A stretch of 31,729 bases of DNA from an uncultured Bacilli bacterium (lineage in GTDB: Bacteria > Bacillota_I > Bacilli_A > RF39 > UBA660). Location of the stretch: positions 1 through 31,729 of the forward strand of contig CAKPHO010000012.1 of NCBI GenBank assembly GCA_934162195.1, written 5' to 3'. The notes under the pieces were generated by a model. It was not told where the DNA came from, searched no databases, and was given only the letters and a program-made list of their open reading frames with translations. The translations under genes were made by a program, and so were the position numbers. This document shows, in pieces, positions 14,570 to 22,391 of this stretch. The first letter of the stretch is position 1; the number at the start of each line of letters is the position of its first letter.

Positions 14570-15108
14570 TATATTTTCTTTCCTTGTTCTAATTTACTTT
14601 CATTAAAATAAGCATTTATTGCCGAGAAATTATTGTTATCAATTTTATTCATATCATTTCTATAATTACATAAAAGATTAGAATAGAATGCTAAATAATT
14701 TTCAAATAATTCTGGATTATTTCTAAACATACTTATCAACTCTTCAATATTAGAATCTAACATCGATTTAACCAATACTTCTAACTCTGCAGTCCCTAAT
14801 TTAGCATCAATCTTTTGTCCGTGTTGCGCTTGATAAATTGCTTTTAATACTTCTTGTTCATTAGCCCCAAATCTAGGTAAACCTTTTTCTTTGACAATCA
14901 TTTGATATTTTAAGACTCCTCTTAATGATTCTGCTAAAACTTGAGTCGGAGTTATTTCTGATATAAATTCTCTAGCATTACCATCTCTAGTAAATCCTAA
15001 ATTATCTCCTTCTGCTATATACTTTTGAAGTGCTGCAACAGAATGCTCAACACCATACTTTTTCATATCGCCTATTATAGCTCCATATATTTTATCTGCT
15101 TCTGTCAT
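14569..15108 (-). CDS. Unknown 179-aa helical protein with FTRDGNAR motif
   Basis: Not recognised. Starts MTEADKIYGAIIGDMKKYG with ribosome site AAAGGTGG inside the end of the yfhO-like gene (17-bp overlap). Mostly alpha-helical and soluble. The N-terminal half has YGVEHSVAALQKYIAEGDN then FTRDGNARE, a compact motif that looks like a small conserved module; the rest is a helical array with a Phe/Asn-rich end. Coupled on both sides (overlap with yfhO-like gene and with the ART-like gene), so the three proteins probably act together. If the next gene is a toxin-like transferase this could be its partner, but no evidence in the sequence fixes that. Confidence 0.7.
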   Translation of the reverse strand: MTEADKIYGAIIGDMKKYGVEHSVAALQKYIAEGDNLGFTRDGNAREFISEITPTQVLAESLRGVLKYQMIVKEKGLPRFGANEQEVLKAIYQAQHGQKIDAKLGTAELEVLVKSMLDSNIEELISMFRNNPELFENYLAFYSNLLCNYRNDMNKIDNNNFSAINAYFNESKLEQGKKI

Positions 15109-17524
15109 TTTTTACCACCTTTATAACTTTATCATATTTTTTCTTGATAATCAATGAATATATGACAAATAAAAGTAAACCACTTATACTTATTATTTTT
15201 CCTATTTTAATTGTTTTATTTTCATAAACAACTTCAATGTGATGATAACCAGTTCCTATTTTAAAACCAAGAAAAGCAGTATTTACTTTTTCATAATCTA
15301 CTTCTTTGTTATCTACATATATATGATAATTTTTGTCATATGGCAAAGATAGTGTCATATAACCATCACTAGTAACATCAATATCACCAACAACCTTATT
15401 ATCTTCTATACTTATATTCTTCATTTCATCGAAATCAGAATCTAGATATTTTGTATCCATGGTATAAGCACTAATATCAGAAATGTTATATTCTCCTTTT
15501 TTTATAGATACATTTAAGTATCTTAAATTCTTTTCATTAATTAAATAATTAAATGTTTTATTATTGTTATTATAAAGCCATGTTTTACAGTTTAATACAT
15601 TTTCAACACCGTTTATTGTTATACCAATATCTCCTATATCACAACTGTTAGGCTCTAAACCACTTATTGTTATAAATAATATTTTATTATCTAAAGCTTC
15701 TTTTAAGTCTATAGTAAAAGATGAATCTTCAGATACAGTTATTTTTGATTTATTAGTATTAATAAAGTCTCCTAAGTAATTAGGCATATCTATATTAATT
15801 TTTTCAATTATATTTTCTGTATCACCATTAGAATTATTTGTTACAATCCCATTAAGTAAATACTTTAAATTATAAGGATAAGGTACATTGTTAAATTGTT
15901 CAAAACTATAAATGTTGCTTGAAGCATATCCCAAAGGTAACACAAACTCATTTTCATAAATAAGAGCATCTAAGGCTTTATAACCATTTCCTAGTTCTTT
16001 ATTTGAGTATACATATTTGACCCCTAGCAATCTGTTAAAAATAATATTATCTGTACTTCTAATAATTAAATTATTATAATTATTATTATTTATCTTCAAA
16101 ACATTATAATAAAAATTACTATAGTTTTTATTTACGGTAGAAGAATAAATACTAGTTTTATAAAAATTTCCATAGTTAACATTATATAAAGTATTATTAA
16201 GGTCACTAAGTCGATAAAATGATCTATCTTTTATTCTATCATTTATTGTTTCATTACTTTCAGATAAAGATTTGTATTCATTTTGGGTTATATACGTTTC
16301 ATTAATATTAGTATATATAAAACTAATACTAAATAACAAAACAAGTGAAATATATATTATTTTTTTGTTATCTAATTTACAATATATAAAAATTAGAACA
16401 AGTGTTAAAAAAAGGTCAACAGTATAAGCTATATTAAAGTCAAATAAACTTAATAGCAAAAGTATTATTCCACCAATCATTAATTTTCTTATTTCAATTT
16501 TCTTATTAAACAAATCTTCTAAAAATATTCCTATTGTAAGAATAAATAATGGCAACAAAGGAATTATAACTTTACTTCTAATATATAATCCTCCATTAAA
16601 TACATATCTAAAAATTGGGAATGTTATTAACGCTAATAATATAATGCTTAAAAATTTATCCTTTTTATTATCTTTTATTAATAACCAAATAAGACTTACA
16701 GTAGCAATAGAAAATAATCCCAGAGCATAAGAACTATATAAAACATTACCATAATTAAAATTAGGTATGAATAATTTTAAAATATTAATATTATTACTTA
16801 CTTCTAATCTATTTGATAAGATGGAATCTAAAGTTGGAATTAATAAAATTGCAGATAGTAATATAGAAATAAGAATGGGTATAAAAATTTTAATCTTGTC
16901 TTTAAAAGACTTATCAAAATTTTTATATATGTAATAAATTATTATTGCCACTATTCCGACTACACTAAAATAATAACTTGTCATAATCATTAAAAATATG
17001 TTTATTACTAACCAAAATTTATTGTTTTTATCTATATTAATCAATGAAAGTAAAAGAAAAGGCAAGTAATTAACAAACATTATTTGACGATGAAAGTGAA
17101 AAAAGATGGGAGAAGAAAGCACAAATAACAGTGTCAAAAAAAATGAATATTTACTATTGAAGTTATTTCTTATCCATCTATAAAAAAGGATTATTGTTAC
17201 AAGTAAAAGAATTATAGAACTTCCGATTATATAATTTCTCATTGATATAAATGGTAATAAGTAGGATATTAAAATAATAGGACTTAATAATCCATAATAT
17301 GAAACATTAAAAGCATTCTGACCAGCTCCTAAATTATAAAAAATTTCAGGAACTAGTTTATGATTAGTGTAAAAATAATTTCTAAAATACTCTGGTAAAA
17401 CTGAGTGCTGATTAATAAAATCCATATTGGAACCATATATATATCCAAATAAAAATATTAATATAATACTAACTACTGCTATTCCTAACAGAATGAGTAT
17501 ATTTCTATAATCCTTTTTTTCCAT
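15092..17524 (-). CDS. YfhO-family multi-span membrane protein (GT-C-like glycosyltransferase)
   Basis: 810 aa. The first roughly 400 residues hold about a dozen membrane spans; then a large outside-facing domain (about 400-775) rich in Asn/Tyr; then one last span near the C-terminus (ISISGLLLFVIYSLII) and a basic tail. Just after the first span lies MDFINQHSVLPEYF, matching the acidic/QH region after TM1 in YfhO proteins, and a conserved small-residue segment PEIFYNLGAGQNAF. In Bacillus and Listeria, YfhO-type proteins modify teichoic or lipoteichoic acids with sugars, so a polyprenyl-phosphate-sugar transferase role is likely. It starts an operon with two unknown soluble genes. Confidence 0.86.
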   Translation of the reverse strand: MEKKDYRNILILLGIAVVSIILIFLFGYIYGSNMDFINQHSVLPEYFRNYFYTNHKLVPEIFYNLGAGQNAFNVSYYGLLSPIILISYLLPFISMRNYIIGSSIILLLVTIILFYRWIRNNFNSKYSFFLTLLFVLSSPIFFHFHRQIMFVNYLPFLLLSLINIDKNNKFWLVINIFLMIMTSYYFSVVGIVAIIIYYIYKNFDKSFKDKIKIFIPILISILLSAILLIPTLDSILSNRLEVSNNINILKLFIPNFNYGNVLYSSYALGLFSIATVSLIWLLIKDNKKDKFLSIILLALITFPIFRYVFNGGLYIRSKVIIPLLPLFILTIGIFLEDLFNKKIEIRKLMIGGIILLLLSLFDFNIAYTVDLFLTLVLIFIYCKLDNKKIIYISLVLLFSISFIYTNINETYITQNEYKSLSESNETINDRIKDRSFYRLSDLNNTLYNVNYGNFYKTSIYSSTVNKNYSNFYYNVLKINNNNYNNLIIRSTDNIIFNRLLGVKYVYSNKELGNGYKALDALIYENEFVLPLGYASSNIYSFEQFNNVPYPYNLKYLLNGIVTNNSNGDTENIIEKINIDMPNYLGDFINTNKSKITVSEDSSFTIDLKEALDNKILFITISGLEPNSCDIGDIGITINGVENVLNCKTWLYNNNNKTFNYLINEKNLRYLNVSIKKGEYNISDISAYTMDTKYLDSDFDEMKNISIEDNKVVGDIDVTSDGYMTLSLPYDKNYHIYVDNKEVDYEKVNTAFLGFKIGTGYHHIEVVYENKTIKIGKIISISGLLLFVIYSLIIKKKYDKVIKVVKNDRSR

Positions 17525-17539
17525 AATATCACCTCTTTA

Positions 17540-17548
17540 ATTATAGCA
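17540..17548 (-). promoter_or_regulatory. Extended -10 promoter of the yfhO-like operon
   Basis: TGC followed by TATAAT (17540-17545), 15 bp before the AGGTGA ribosome site. No good -35 is seen; the preceding terminator occupies that place. Confidence 0.5.
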
Positions 17549-17563
17549 TATTTTACAAAAAGA

Positions 17564-17584
17564 AAAAGAGGTCTACCCTCTTTT
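17564..17584 (-). terminator. Terminator after the YjcZ-like genes
   Basis: AAAAGAGG, 5-base loop, CCTCTTTT plus further U's on the minus strand, overlapping the last gene's stop. Confidence 0.85.
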
Positions 17585-17714
17585 AATAAATTACAGCCCC
17601 TAAAATGATCGCTAATAAAATGTATAAAACTATGATTATAATATAATTTATATTTGAGCCTTTTTTAGGACCACATTTAGGAGTGTTACTTTCACAATTA
17701 TTTTGACAAGCCAT
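17583..17714 (-). CDS. Small Cys-rich-headed membrane peptide (43 aa), YjcZ-like
   Basis: Reads MACQNNCESNTPKCGPKKGS, then a single hydrophobic helix (YIIIIVLYILLAIILGAVIY) that runs to the C-terminus. It has three cysteines in the head and an excellent ribosome site (AGGAGG). The helix ends like YjcZ-family sporulation peptides (LFILLIIIGA type). It follows the 28-aa gene in the same direction with 23 bp between them, and a terminator closes the pair. The 438-bp stretch between the yfhO-like gene and prsA is mostly explained by these two genes and the divergent promoters. Confidence 0.75.
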   Translation of the reverse strand: MACQNNCESNTPKCGPKKGSNINYIIIIVLYILLAIILGAVIY

Positions 17715-17737
17715 TTTATAACCTCCTATCTATTTTT

Positions 17738-17824
17738 CTAGATATAAGCTCCAAGTATAATTATTAAAAGAATAAATAATACTAAAACGATTGCTGCGCC
17801 AGATATACCATTATTGCAACACAT
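17738..17824 (-). CDS. YjcZ-family sporulation-type membrane peptide (28 aa)
   Basis: Reads MCCNNGISGAAIVLVLFILL, then IIILGAYI. The pattern Gly-rich head, then (A/F)-x-I-V-L-V-L-F-I-L-L-I-I-I-x-G-A is the YjcZ family, tiny membrane proteins found in spore-forming Bacillota. A near-perfect ribosome site (AAGGAGGATG) supports translation. The 43-aa gene downstream is a probable paralogue with a longer head. Function of the family is unknown. The upstream region (17825-17962) is shared with divergent prsA; I saw no convincing sigma-A promoter for the minus strand. Confidence 0.78.
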   Translation of the reverse strand: MCCNNGISGAAIVLVLFILLIIILGAYI

Positions 17825-17904
17825 ATAAATCATCCTCCTTTTTTATCTTTTCACAGTATTTTATGGTATTTTTGAATATGTGTGAATGTTTAATCATAAA
17901 ATTA

Positions 17905-17934
17905 TTGTAATTTTTATCTTTTTTTTGGTATAAT
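17905..17934 (+). promoter_or_regulatory. Promoter of prsA
   Basis: TTGTAA (17905-17910), 18-bp T-rich spacer ending TGG, TATAAT (17929-17934), then ribosome site AAAGGATGG. Confidence 0.7.
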
Positions 17935-17962
17935 AGTACTTGAACTTAGAAAGGATGGAAAC

Positions 17963-18937
17963 ATGAAAAAGAAAAAGTTATTAATAGGTTTAATAAGTTT
18001 AGGTGTACTTGCTACTACTGGTTGTGGTAAAGTCCCTAAACTAGAAAACGGAGAGGAAATTATTGCTAGCTTAGATGGCAAAAATTTTACTGCTAATGAT
18101 TTATATAATGAATTAAAAAAACAAGGTGGTAGTAGTGTTTTAGTTAATATGATTGATACATTTATTACTAGCCAAGAAATTACTGATAGTAAAGAAGCTG
18201 AGAAATATGCCACTTCATTAATCAAACAATATAAGTTAAGTTATGAAAAAAATGGTGCTGATTTCAATGCTGCTTTAATTAGTAATGGATATGCAAATGA
18301 GGAAGAATTTAAAAATGTAATTGCTATTGATTATAAAAAATCAGAAATAGCTAAAAAATATATTAAGGAAGCAATTACTGAAGATGAATTAAAAGATTAT
18401 TATGATAATCATATTTCTGATGAACTTTCAGTAAAACATATTTTAATTGCTCCTGAGGTAAGTGATGGTGCTACTGACGAAGAAAAGACTAATGCTGAAA
18501 ATGCCGCATTAGAAAAAGCAAAAAATTTAATTGAGCAATTAAACAATGGTGCTGATTTTGAAAAATTAGCTAAAGAAAACTCTGATGATGATGCTACTAA
18601 AGATAATGGTGGTGTTATTAATAACGTTGTTAAAGAAGGTTATGTTACTGAATTCTGGAATGCTGCTTATGCACTAGAAAATGGTAAATATACAAACGAA
18701 CCAGTGAAGACACAATATGGATATCATATTATTTATAAAGTTAGTCATACTCCAAAGAAAAGTTTAGATGAAATGAAAGAAACTTTATACAATAAGATTG
18801 TAAGTACTAAAATTAGTGCTGACTCAAATTTAGAACAAAAAACTTGGGTTAAGATTAGAGAAAAATATAATTTAAGTATTAATGATTCAACTATCGATTC
18901 TACTTATAAAAGCTCTATTAAATCATTAGAAAAATAA
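17963..18937 (+). CDS. prsA: Peptidyl-prolyl isomerase lipoprotein PrsA (parvulin type)
   Basis: Extracytoplasmic foldase that helps secreted proteins fold after Sec export. 324 aa. Lipoprotein signal: MKKKK, hydrophobic stretch, lipobox ATTGC with C21. The SurA/PrsA N-terminal chaperone region spans about 30-140. The parvulin rotamase domain spans about 150-262, with LSVKHILIAPE, NGADFEKLAKENSDD, NGGVINNVV and QYGYHIIYKV; a helical tail follows. The only clear plus-strand gene in the window; monocistronic, with its own promoter and a terminator shared with recX. The rotamase residues look intact. Confidence 0.93.
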   Translation: MKKKKLLIGLISLGVLATTGCGKVPKLENGEEIIASLDGKNFTANDLYNELKKQGGSSVLVNMIDTFITSQEITDSKEAEKYATSLIKQYKLSYEKNGADFNAALISNGYANEEEFKNVIAIDYKKSEIAKKYIKEAITEDELKDYYDNHISDELSVKHILIAPEVSDGATDEEKTNAENAALEKAKNLIEQLNNGADFEKLAKENSDDDATKDNGGVINNVVKEGYVTEFWNAAYALENGKYTNEPVKTQYGYHIIYKVSHTPKKSLDEMKETLYNKIVSTKISADSNLEQKTWVKIREKYNLSINDSTIDSTYKSSIKSLEK

Positions 18938-18962
18938 AAAGTGGTTATCAAAACCACTTTTT
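18936..18962. terminator. Bidirectional terminator between prsA and recX
   Basis: AAAAAGTGGTT, 5-base loop, AACCACTTTTT: an 11-bp stem with T-runs on both strands between two convergent genes. Confidence 0.92.
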
Positions 18963-19723
18963 TATTTTTCTATTTTATTTATTTCTTCTAATGAAAAACC
19001 TTTTTGAATAAGTTTATTCTTTATCATTCTATTAAGTTCTTCATCATCATACTTTTTACTTAATTTATTAAATAATTTTTTATACTCATTTTGAATAACA
19101 GAATTATTATTATCTATATTTTCATTTATAATATCTATAATCATACTCTTCTCGTATCCCAAATTAATCATATCAATAATTATTTTTTGTTTTAACATAT
19201 AATTTGATTTATTGCGGTTACTTCTAATTTTTTTTAATACTAGTTTACTCAATTTTTCATAAATACCAGCATTATCTATTTTTTCTTCTACAGATAAAAT
19301 AATATCATCACTAATATTGTTCTTTTTTAATTCATTAATAATTTTATAAGGGCCGTCACTGCTTAGATTAATACGATCTTGAAAATATGCATTAGCAAAT
19401 AATTTATCATTAATTAAATTAATACTTTCCAATTTATCAATAATTTTTTTCTTATCATTTATTTCTATTTGATTTTTATCTAAAAATATTTCCACTTCTT
19501 TTTTACTTCTTAATTTTTTTTCAATATACTTAATTGTTTTATTGTATACATCATAGTACTTTGTTTCTTCATTTAATTTATTAAAAAGAAGAGAATCAAC
19601 ATCTTTATGAAATAACAAACCATTATTTAAAATAACATCGTCATAAGTATTTAACAATTCCCCACTTTCAAAAGTGATTTTATATTTACCGTTTTTTTGT
19701 TTTTTTATCTCTTCTATTTTCAT
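18962..19723 (-). CDS. recX: Regulatory protein RecX
   Basis: Modulator that binds RecA filaments and tunes recombination and the SOS response. 253 aa, similar to the long Bacillus form. The sequence has YIEKKLRSKKEVEIFLDKNQ, LINDKLFANAYFQDRIN and GPYKIINELKKNNISDDII, the repeated three-helix units of RecX, and an N-terminal beta part (KYKITFESGELLNTYDDV) typical of Bacillota RecX. The gene stands alone with its own promoter between rpoZ and prsA. recO is elsewhere in the window; recA is not. Confidence 0.93.
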   Translation of the reverse strand: MKIEEIKKQKNGKYKITFESGELLNTYDDVILNNGLLFHKDVDSLLFNKLNEETKYYDVYNKTIKYIEKKLRSKKEVEIFLDKNQIEINDKKKIIDKLESINLINDKLFANAYFQDRINLSSDGPYKIINELKKNNISDDIILSVEEKIDNAGIYEKLSKLVLKKIRSNRNKSNYMLKQKIIIDMINLGYEKSMIIDIINENIDNNNSVIQNEYKKLFNKLSKKYDDEELNRMIKNKLIQKGFSLEEINKIEK

Positions 19724-19738
19724 AATATCACCTTTATA

Positions 19739-19767
19739 ATTATACCAAACATTTGTTTTTGGTTCAA
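19739..19767 (-). promoter_or_regulatory. Promoter of recX
   Basis: TTGAAC (19762-19767), 17 bp ending TGG, TATAAT (19739-19744); ribosome site AAAGGTGA follows. No LexA-like palindrome was seen. Confidence 0.8.
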
Positions 19768-19775
19768 TAAGAAAA

Positions 19776-19811
19776 AATGATTTAATTCTCTTTTATATGA
19801 ATTAAATCATT
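19776..19811 (-). terminator. Terminator overlapping the end of rpoZ
   Basis: AATGATTTAATTC and GAATTAAATCATT form a perfect 13-bp stem followed by U's; the last codons and stop of rpoZ are inside it. Confidence 0.9.
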
Positions 19812-19982
19812 ATTTACTTCCTCTAAAGCTTTACCAATGTCTTTTTTTGAACGATACTCATTTTCTTTCATTTGATAATGTTCTGTTTCTTGCATCTCTT
19901 TTACACGTTTAGAAATTAAATTTACTAAAAGATACTTTGAACCAACTTTAGTTAATAATTTATCAATAGATGGATATATCAC
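19782..19982 (-). CDS. rpoZ: RNA polymerase omega subunit
   Basis: 66 aa. MIYPSIDKLLTKVGSKYLLV, then NLISKRVKEM, matches omega (YPSID-LL-K--SKY-LV---KRA-E). Omega assists assembly of beta-prime into RNA polymerase. The start is GTG at 19982 with a strong AGGAGGG ribosome site; no ATG is available. In many Bacillota rpoZ follows gmk; here it is alone, between a nuclease operon and recX, with its own promoter and terminator. Confidence 0.92.
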   Translation of the reverse strand: MIYPSIDKLLTKVGSKYLLVNLISKRVKEMQETEHYQMKENEYRSKKDIGKALEEVNNDLIHIKEN

Positions 19983-20008
19983 TAATTTCCCTCCTACTCT
20001 CTATAATT

Positions 20009-20037
20009 ATCATATAATATATTTTTAAGTAGTTCAA
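20009..20037 (-). promoter_or_regulatory. Promoter of rpoZ
   Basis: TTGAAC (20032-20037), 17 bp, TATGAT (20009-20014), right after the DUF2779 gene stop. Confidence 0.7.
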
Positions 20038-20048
20038 CAAAATTACCT

Positions 20049-21791
20049 TTATTTTACATTTTTTGACAGCAATTTTAATTGCTTTAAAATCTCAACCATT
20101 GCCCAGGTATCTTGCTTGCAATATTCTACTAATGAATTATATGCGTCTATTTTATCTTTTTCATTAAGTCTATCAAATTTTAAATAAGTTGAATAAGCTT
20201 CTACACCATTAGAAACTTCTAAATCCTGGTAATTTAAATCACTAAAAATGGGTAATACTTTTTTTATTGAAAAAGATCCATTTAATAGTGGATGATAAAA
20301 GTTAAATAATTTACTATCTTCTTCACTATAACCAAGATTCATATATAACTTTTTATTTCCTTTAATAATATCCATTAAATCAAATACCATTTTATTAATA
20401 AAATCAAGTTTATCTTTATATTCGGGAAATATTATAGATAGTTCTCTTAATCTGTTTTTTTCAAAACTAGAATTATAAACTAAAACAGTTCCCTCTTTAT
20501 TAATTAAAGAACATAGATCTTTTACAAGTTTTTTTCTTTGATCTTCCAATGAATCAGCTAAAAATCCATAGTGATCATTTTCTTTGTCACAACCAGATTC
20601 TGTTTCAATATGAAGAGAAAATTGGAATACTGACTGATTGTAACAACTTTCACCTTTAAATCGAGGTAATGGACAAGGAAATGTTTCAAAGTCTAAATGA
20701 TATATTGGATATTTGATAAGTGATAATCCAGCTTTTATTTTATCTATATTAATATATGGCTGTGCTGTCGCAACCACTTCTTTTTGAATAATATTTTTTT
20801 CTCTTATTAAATAATTATCTGGTACATCAGTTATTTTATAATAACCGTTATTAACTAAATCATATACACTTACTTTTTTACCATCCATATTAAAACCATA
20901 TTGATAATCAAGTAACGTTAGTACTGAATTTTTTTCTGGTAATTTATCAAAGCAAATACTAACAAATGGACATTTAGTTGTTTTTTTGTAGTTACAATAA
21001 TCTCCAACTTGTATCTTAGCCATTTCACTTTTTATAAGCTTTTCTAAATTTTTTCTTTCCTCGTCTATAATTGGTAAATACAATTTTGTTATTTCATTAA
21101 CATCAATAAAATTTATTATTTCGTTACCATAATAATCTTCATTATAAATTGGATTATTATCAATATCTTTTTTACCATCATAAATATAATGGCTATTTAA
21201 AACACATAAGTAATAATTTACGCCATCTATTAGATAGTTTAATCCATCTTTCTTTAAATCATGTTCTATTATATATCTTTGAACTGCTATATCATAAACA
21301 TACTTACCACATTCATCATTTTTATTTAATAATTTCGTCTTAACTTTTTCATCAATGTTTTTTAATTTATAAAAATTACCTTCTTTATAAAAGAAATTAG
21401 TTTTTTCAAATTTATCAGACGTTGTAGCTTTTACTTCAAAAATGTTAATTTTTTCATCTTCTGTTTCATTATATATATCTACATAACACATATAAAGATT
21501 ACCGTTGATTTTACATTCAAAACATTCCTGATCTTTAGTATCTTCCGCACAAGTGAAATTCCCATTAAAATATTTTTGCGCTACTTGAAATGCCAAAAAT
21601 TCACATTTTTTATAATATGGTAATAATAGTTTTAATTGTTCATTATCAACTTCATATTTAAATTTATTTTGTTCCTCAATATATTCCTCAAAAGTAGTTT
21701 CTTTGTTTAATCTTAAAGAATCCATATTATCTAAAAAATAGTAATATGGACATCTATTATAATTTATAAATCTTGTTTTAGTTATGGCCAT
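20049..21791 (-). CDS. DUF2779-type double nuclease (Cas4-like PD-(D/E)XK plus DEDD exonuclease)
   Basis: 580 aa. The N-terminal half looks like a Cas4/AddB-type iron-sulfur nuclease: RCP with C14, D105 in MCYVDIYN, the E119-x-K121 pair in FEVKATT, and C266, C274, C280 in YCNYKKTTKCPFVSIC. The C-terminal half is DUF2779, an RNase-H-fold exonuclease: YHLDFETFP (D367, E369), LVYNSSFEKNRL (about 437-448), and YCKQDTWAM (Y557, D561) as the last DEDDy motif. Both active sites look intact. The role is unknown; the domains suggest DNA processing. It overlaps the upstream membrane-protein gene by 14 bp, and no CRISPR repeats or cas genes are nearby. Confidence 0.85.
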   Translation of the reverse strand: MAITKTRFINYNRCPYYYFLDNMDSLRLNKETTFEEYIEEQNKFKYEVDNEQLKLLLPYYKKCEFLAFQVAQKYFNGNFTCAEDTKDQECFECKINGNLYMCYVDIYNETEDEKINIFEVKATTSDKFEKTNFFYKEGNFYKLKNIDEKVKTKLLNKNDECGKYVYDIAVQRYIIEHDLKKDGLNYLIDGVNYYLCVLNSHYIYDGKKDIDNNPIYNEDYYGNEIINFIDVNEITKLYLPIIDEERKNLEKLIKSEMAKIQVGDYCNYKKTTKCPFVSICFDKLPEKNSVLTLLDYQYGFNMDGKKVSVYDLVNNGYYKITDVPDNYLIREKNIIQKEVVATAQPYINIDKIKAGLSLIKYPIYHLDFETFPCPLPRFKGESCYNQSVFQFSLHIETESGCDKENDHYGFLADSLEDQRKKLVKDLCSLINKEGTVLVYNSSFEKNRLRELSIIFPEYKDKLDFINKMVFDLMDIIKGNKKLYMNLGYSEEDSKLFNFYHPLLNGSFSIKKVLPIFSDLNYQDLEVSNGVEAYSTYLKFDRLNEKDKIDAYNSLVEYCKQDTWAMVEILKQLKLLSKNVK

Positions 21792-22386
21792 TTACAATTT
21801 TTCCTGCTATTTTGGAATATTTTTTTAATGCATCTTCACTATATTTTGAATCACTGTGTTGATTTTTATAAACATAATATGAAAAATCTTTAATAGTCAT
21901 TATTCTAGAAGCTGGTAAATCTTCAAGATTAAGTTCAACATTTCTACCACTTTTTATAATTAAAGGATGAACGTCTATCCCTTGTTTTTTTAATAATCTT
22001 AAATCTTCAGTAAATTTGCAAAGAGGATTTAAATATTTTTTTTCTTTTCCATTCACAACTAAATATCTATCCATAACTTTTCCACTTAATCTACCATCAA
22101 ATTCAATTATAGCAACACCATATATTTCTTTTTCGGTTAAAGCTATAAATGAAACATTGTTTTTTGATAAAATTATTGGTTTTTCTAAACATTCTTGTTC
22201 TAATATATTAATAATAATATCCTTTAAGTTACCTGTTTCCTCATATTGTTTGAAAGCCGAAAACAATTTGTTTCCATACTTTCGGTAATCTTTAACGACA
22301 TTTATAATAGTTAATAGTAAACAAATAAGTATAACTGGGATAATAAATCTACCCATAATGTTTAATACTTCACTAAATATATTCAT
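21778..22386 (-). CDS. Membrane-anchored protein with degenerate NERD-like domain
   Basis: 202 aa with an N-terminal membrane segment (RFIIPVILICLLLTIINVV, about 13-31). The rest resembles a NERD (nuclease-related) domain: ILSKNNVSFIALTEKEIYG, VAIIEFDGRLSGKV, then YLNPLCKFTEDLRLLKK where NERD proteins have NP-x-x-Q. The catalytic E-x-K would fall at IEFDG, where the Lys is absent, so nuclease activity is doubtful. It lies between the shrunken phosphorylase-like gene and the DUF2779 nuclease in a tight operon. The NERD link is by eye only; otherwise it is a hypothetical membrane protein. Confidence 0.6.
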   Translation of the reverse strand: MNIFSEVLNIMGRFIIPVILICLLLTIINVVKDYRKYGNKLFSAFKQYEETGNLKDIIINILEQECLEKPIILSKNNVSFIALTEKEIYGVAIIEFDGRLSGKVMDRYLVVNGKEKKYLNPLCKFTEDLRLLKKQGIDVHPLIIKSGRNVELNLEDLPASRIMTIKDFSYYVYKNQHSDSKYSEDALKKYSKIAGKIVNGHN

Positions 22387-22391
22387 AAATA

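Noticed and set aside
17825..17900. Possible sigma-E type promoter (CATATT ... CATAAAAT) before the YjcZ-like genes
   Set aside because: The spacing is about 9 bases in place of 13-14, so it does not fit the consensus. I left it out as a feature.
20049..21791. DUF2779 gene as part of a CRISPR-Cas locus because of its Cas4-like cysteines
   Set aside because: No repeat-spacer array or other cas gene is visible in the window; DUF2779 proteins are common outside CRISPR loci.
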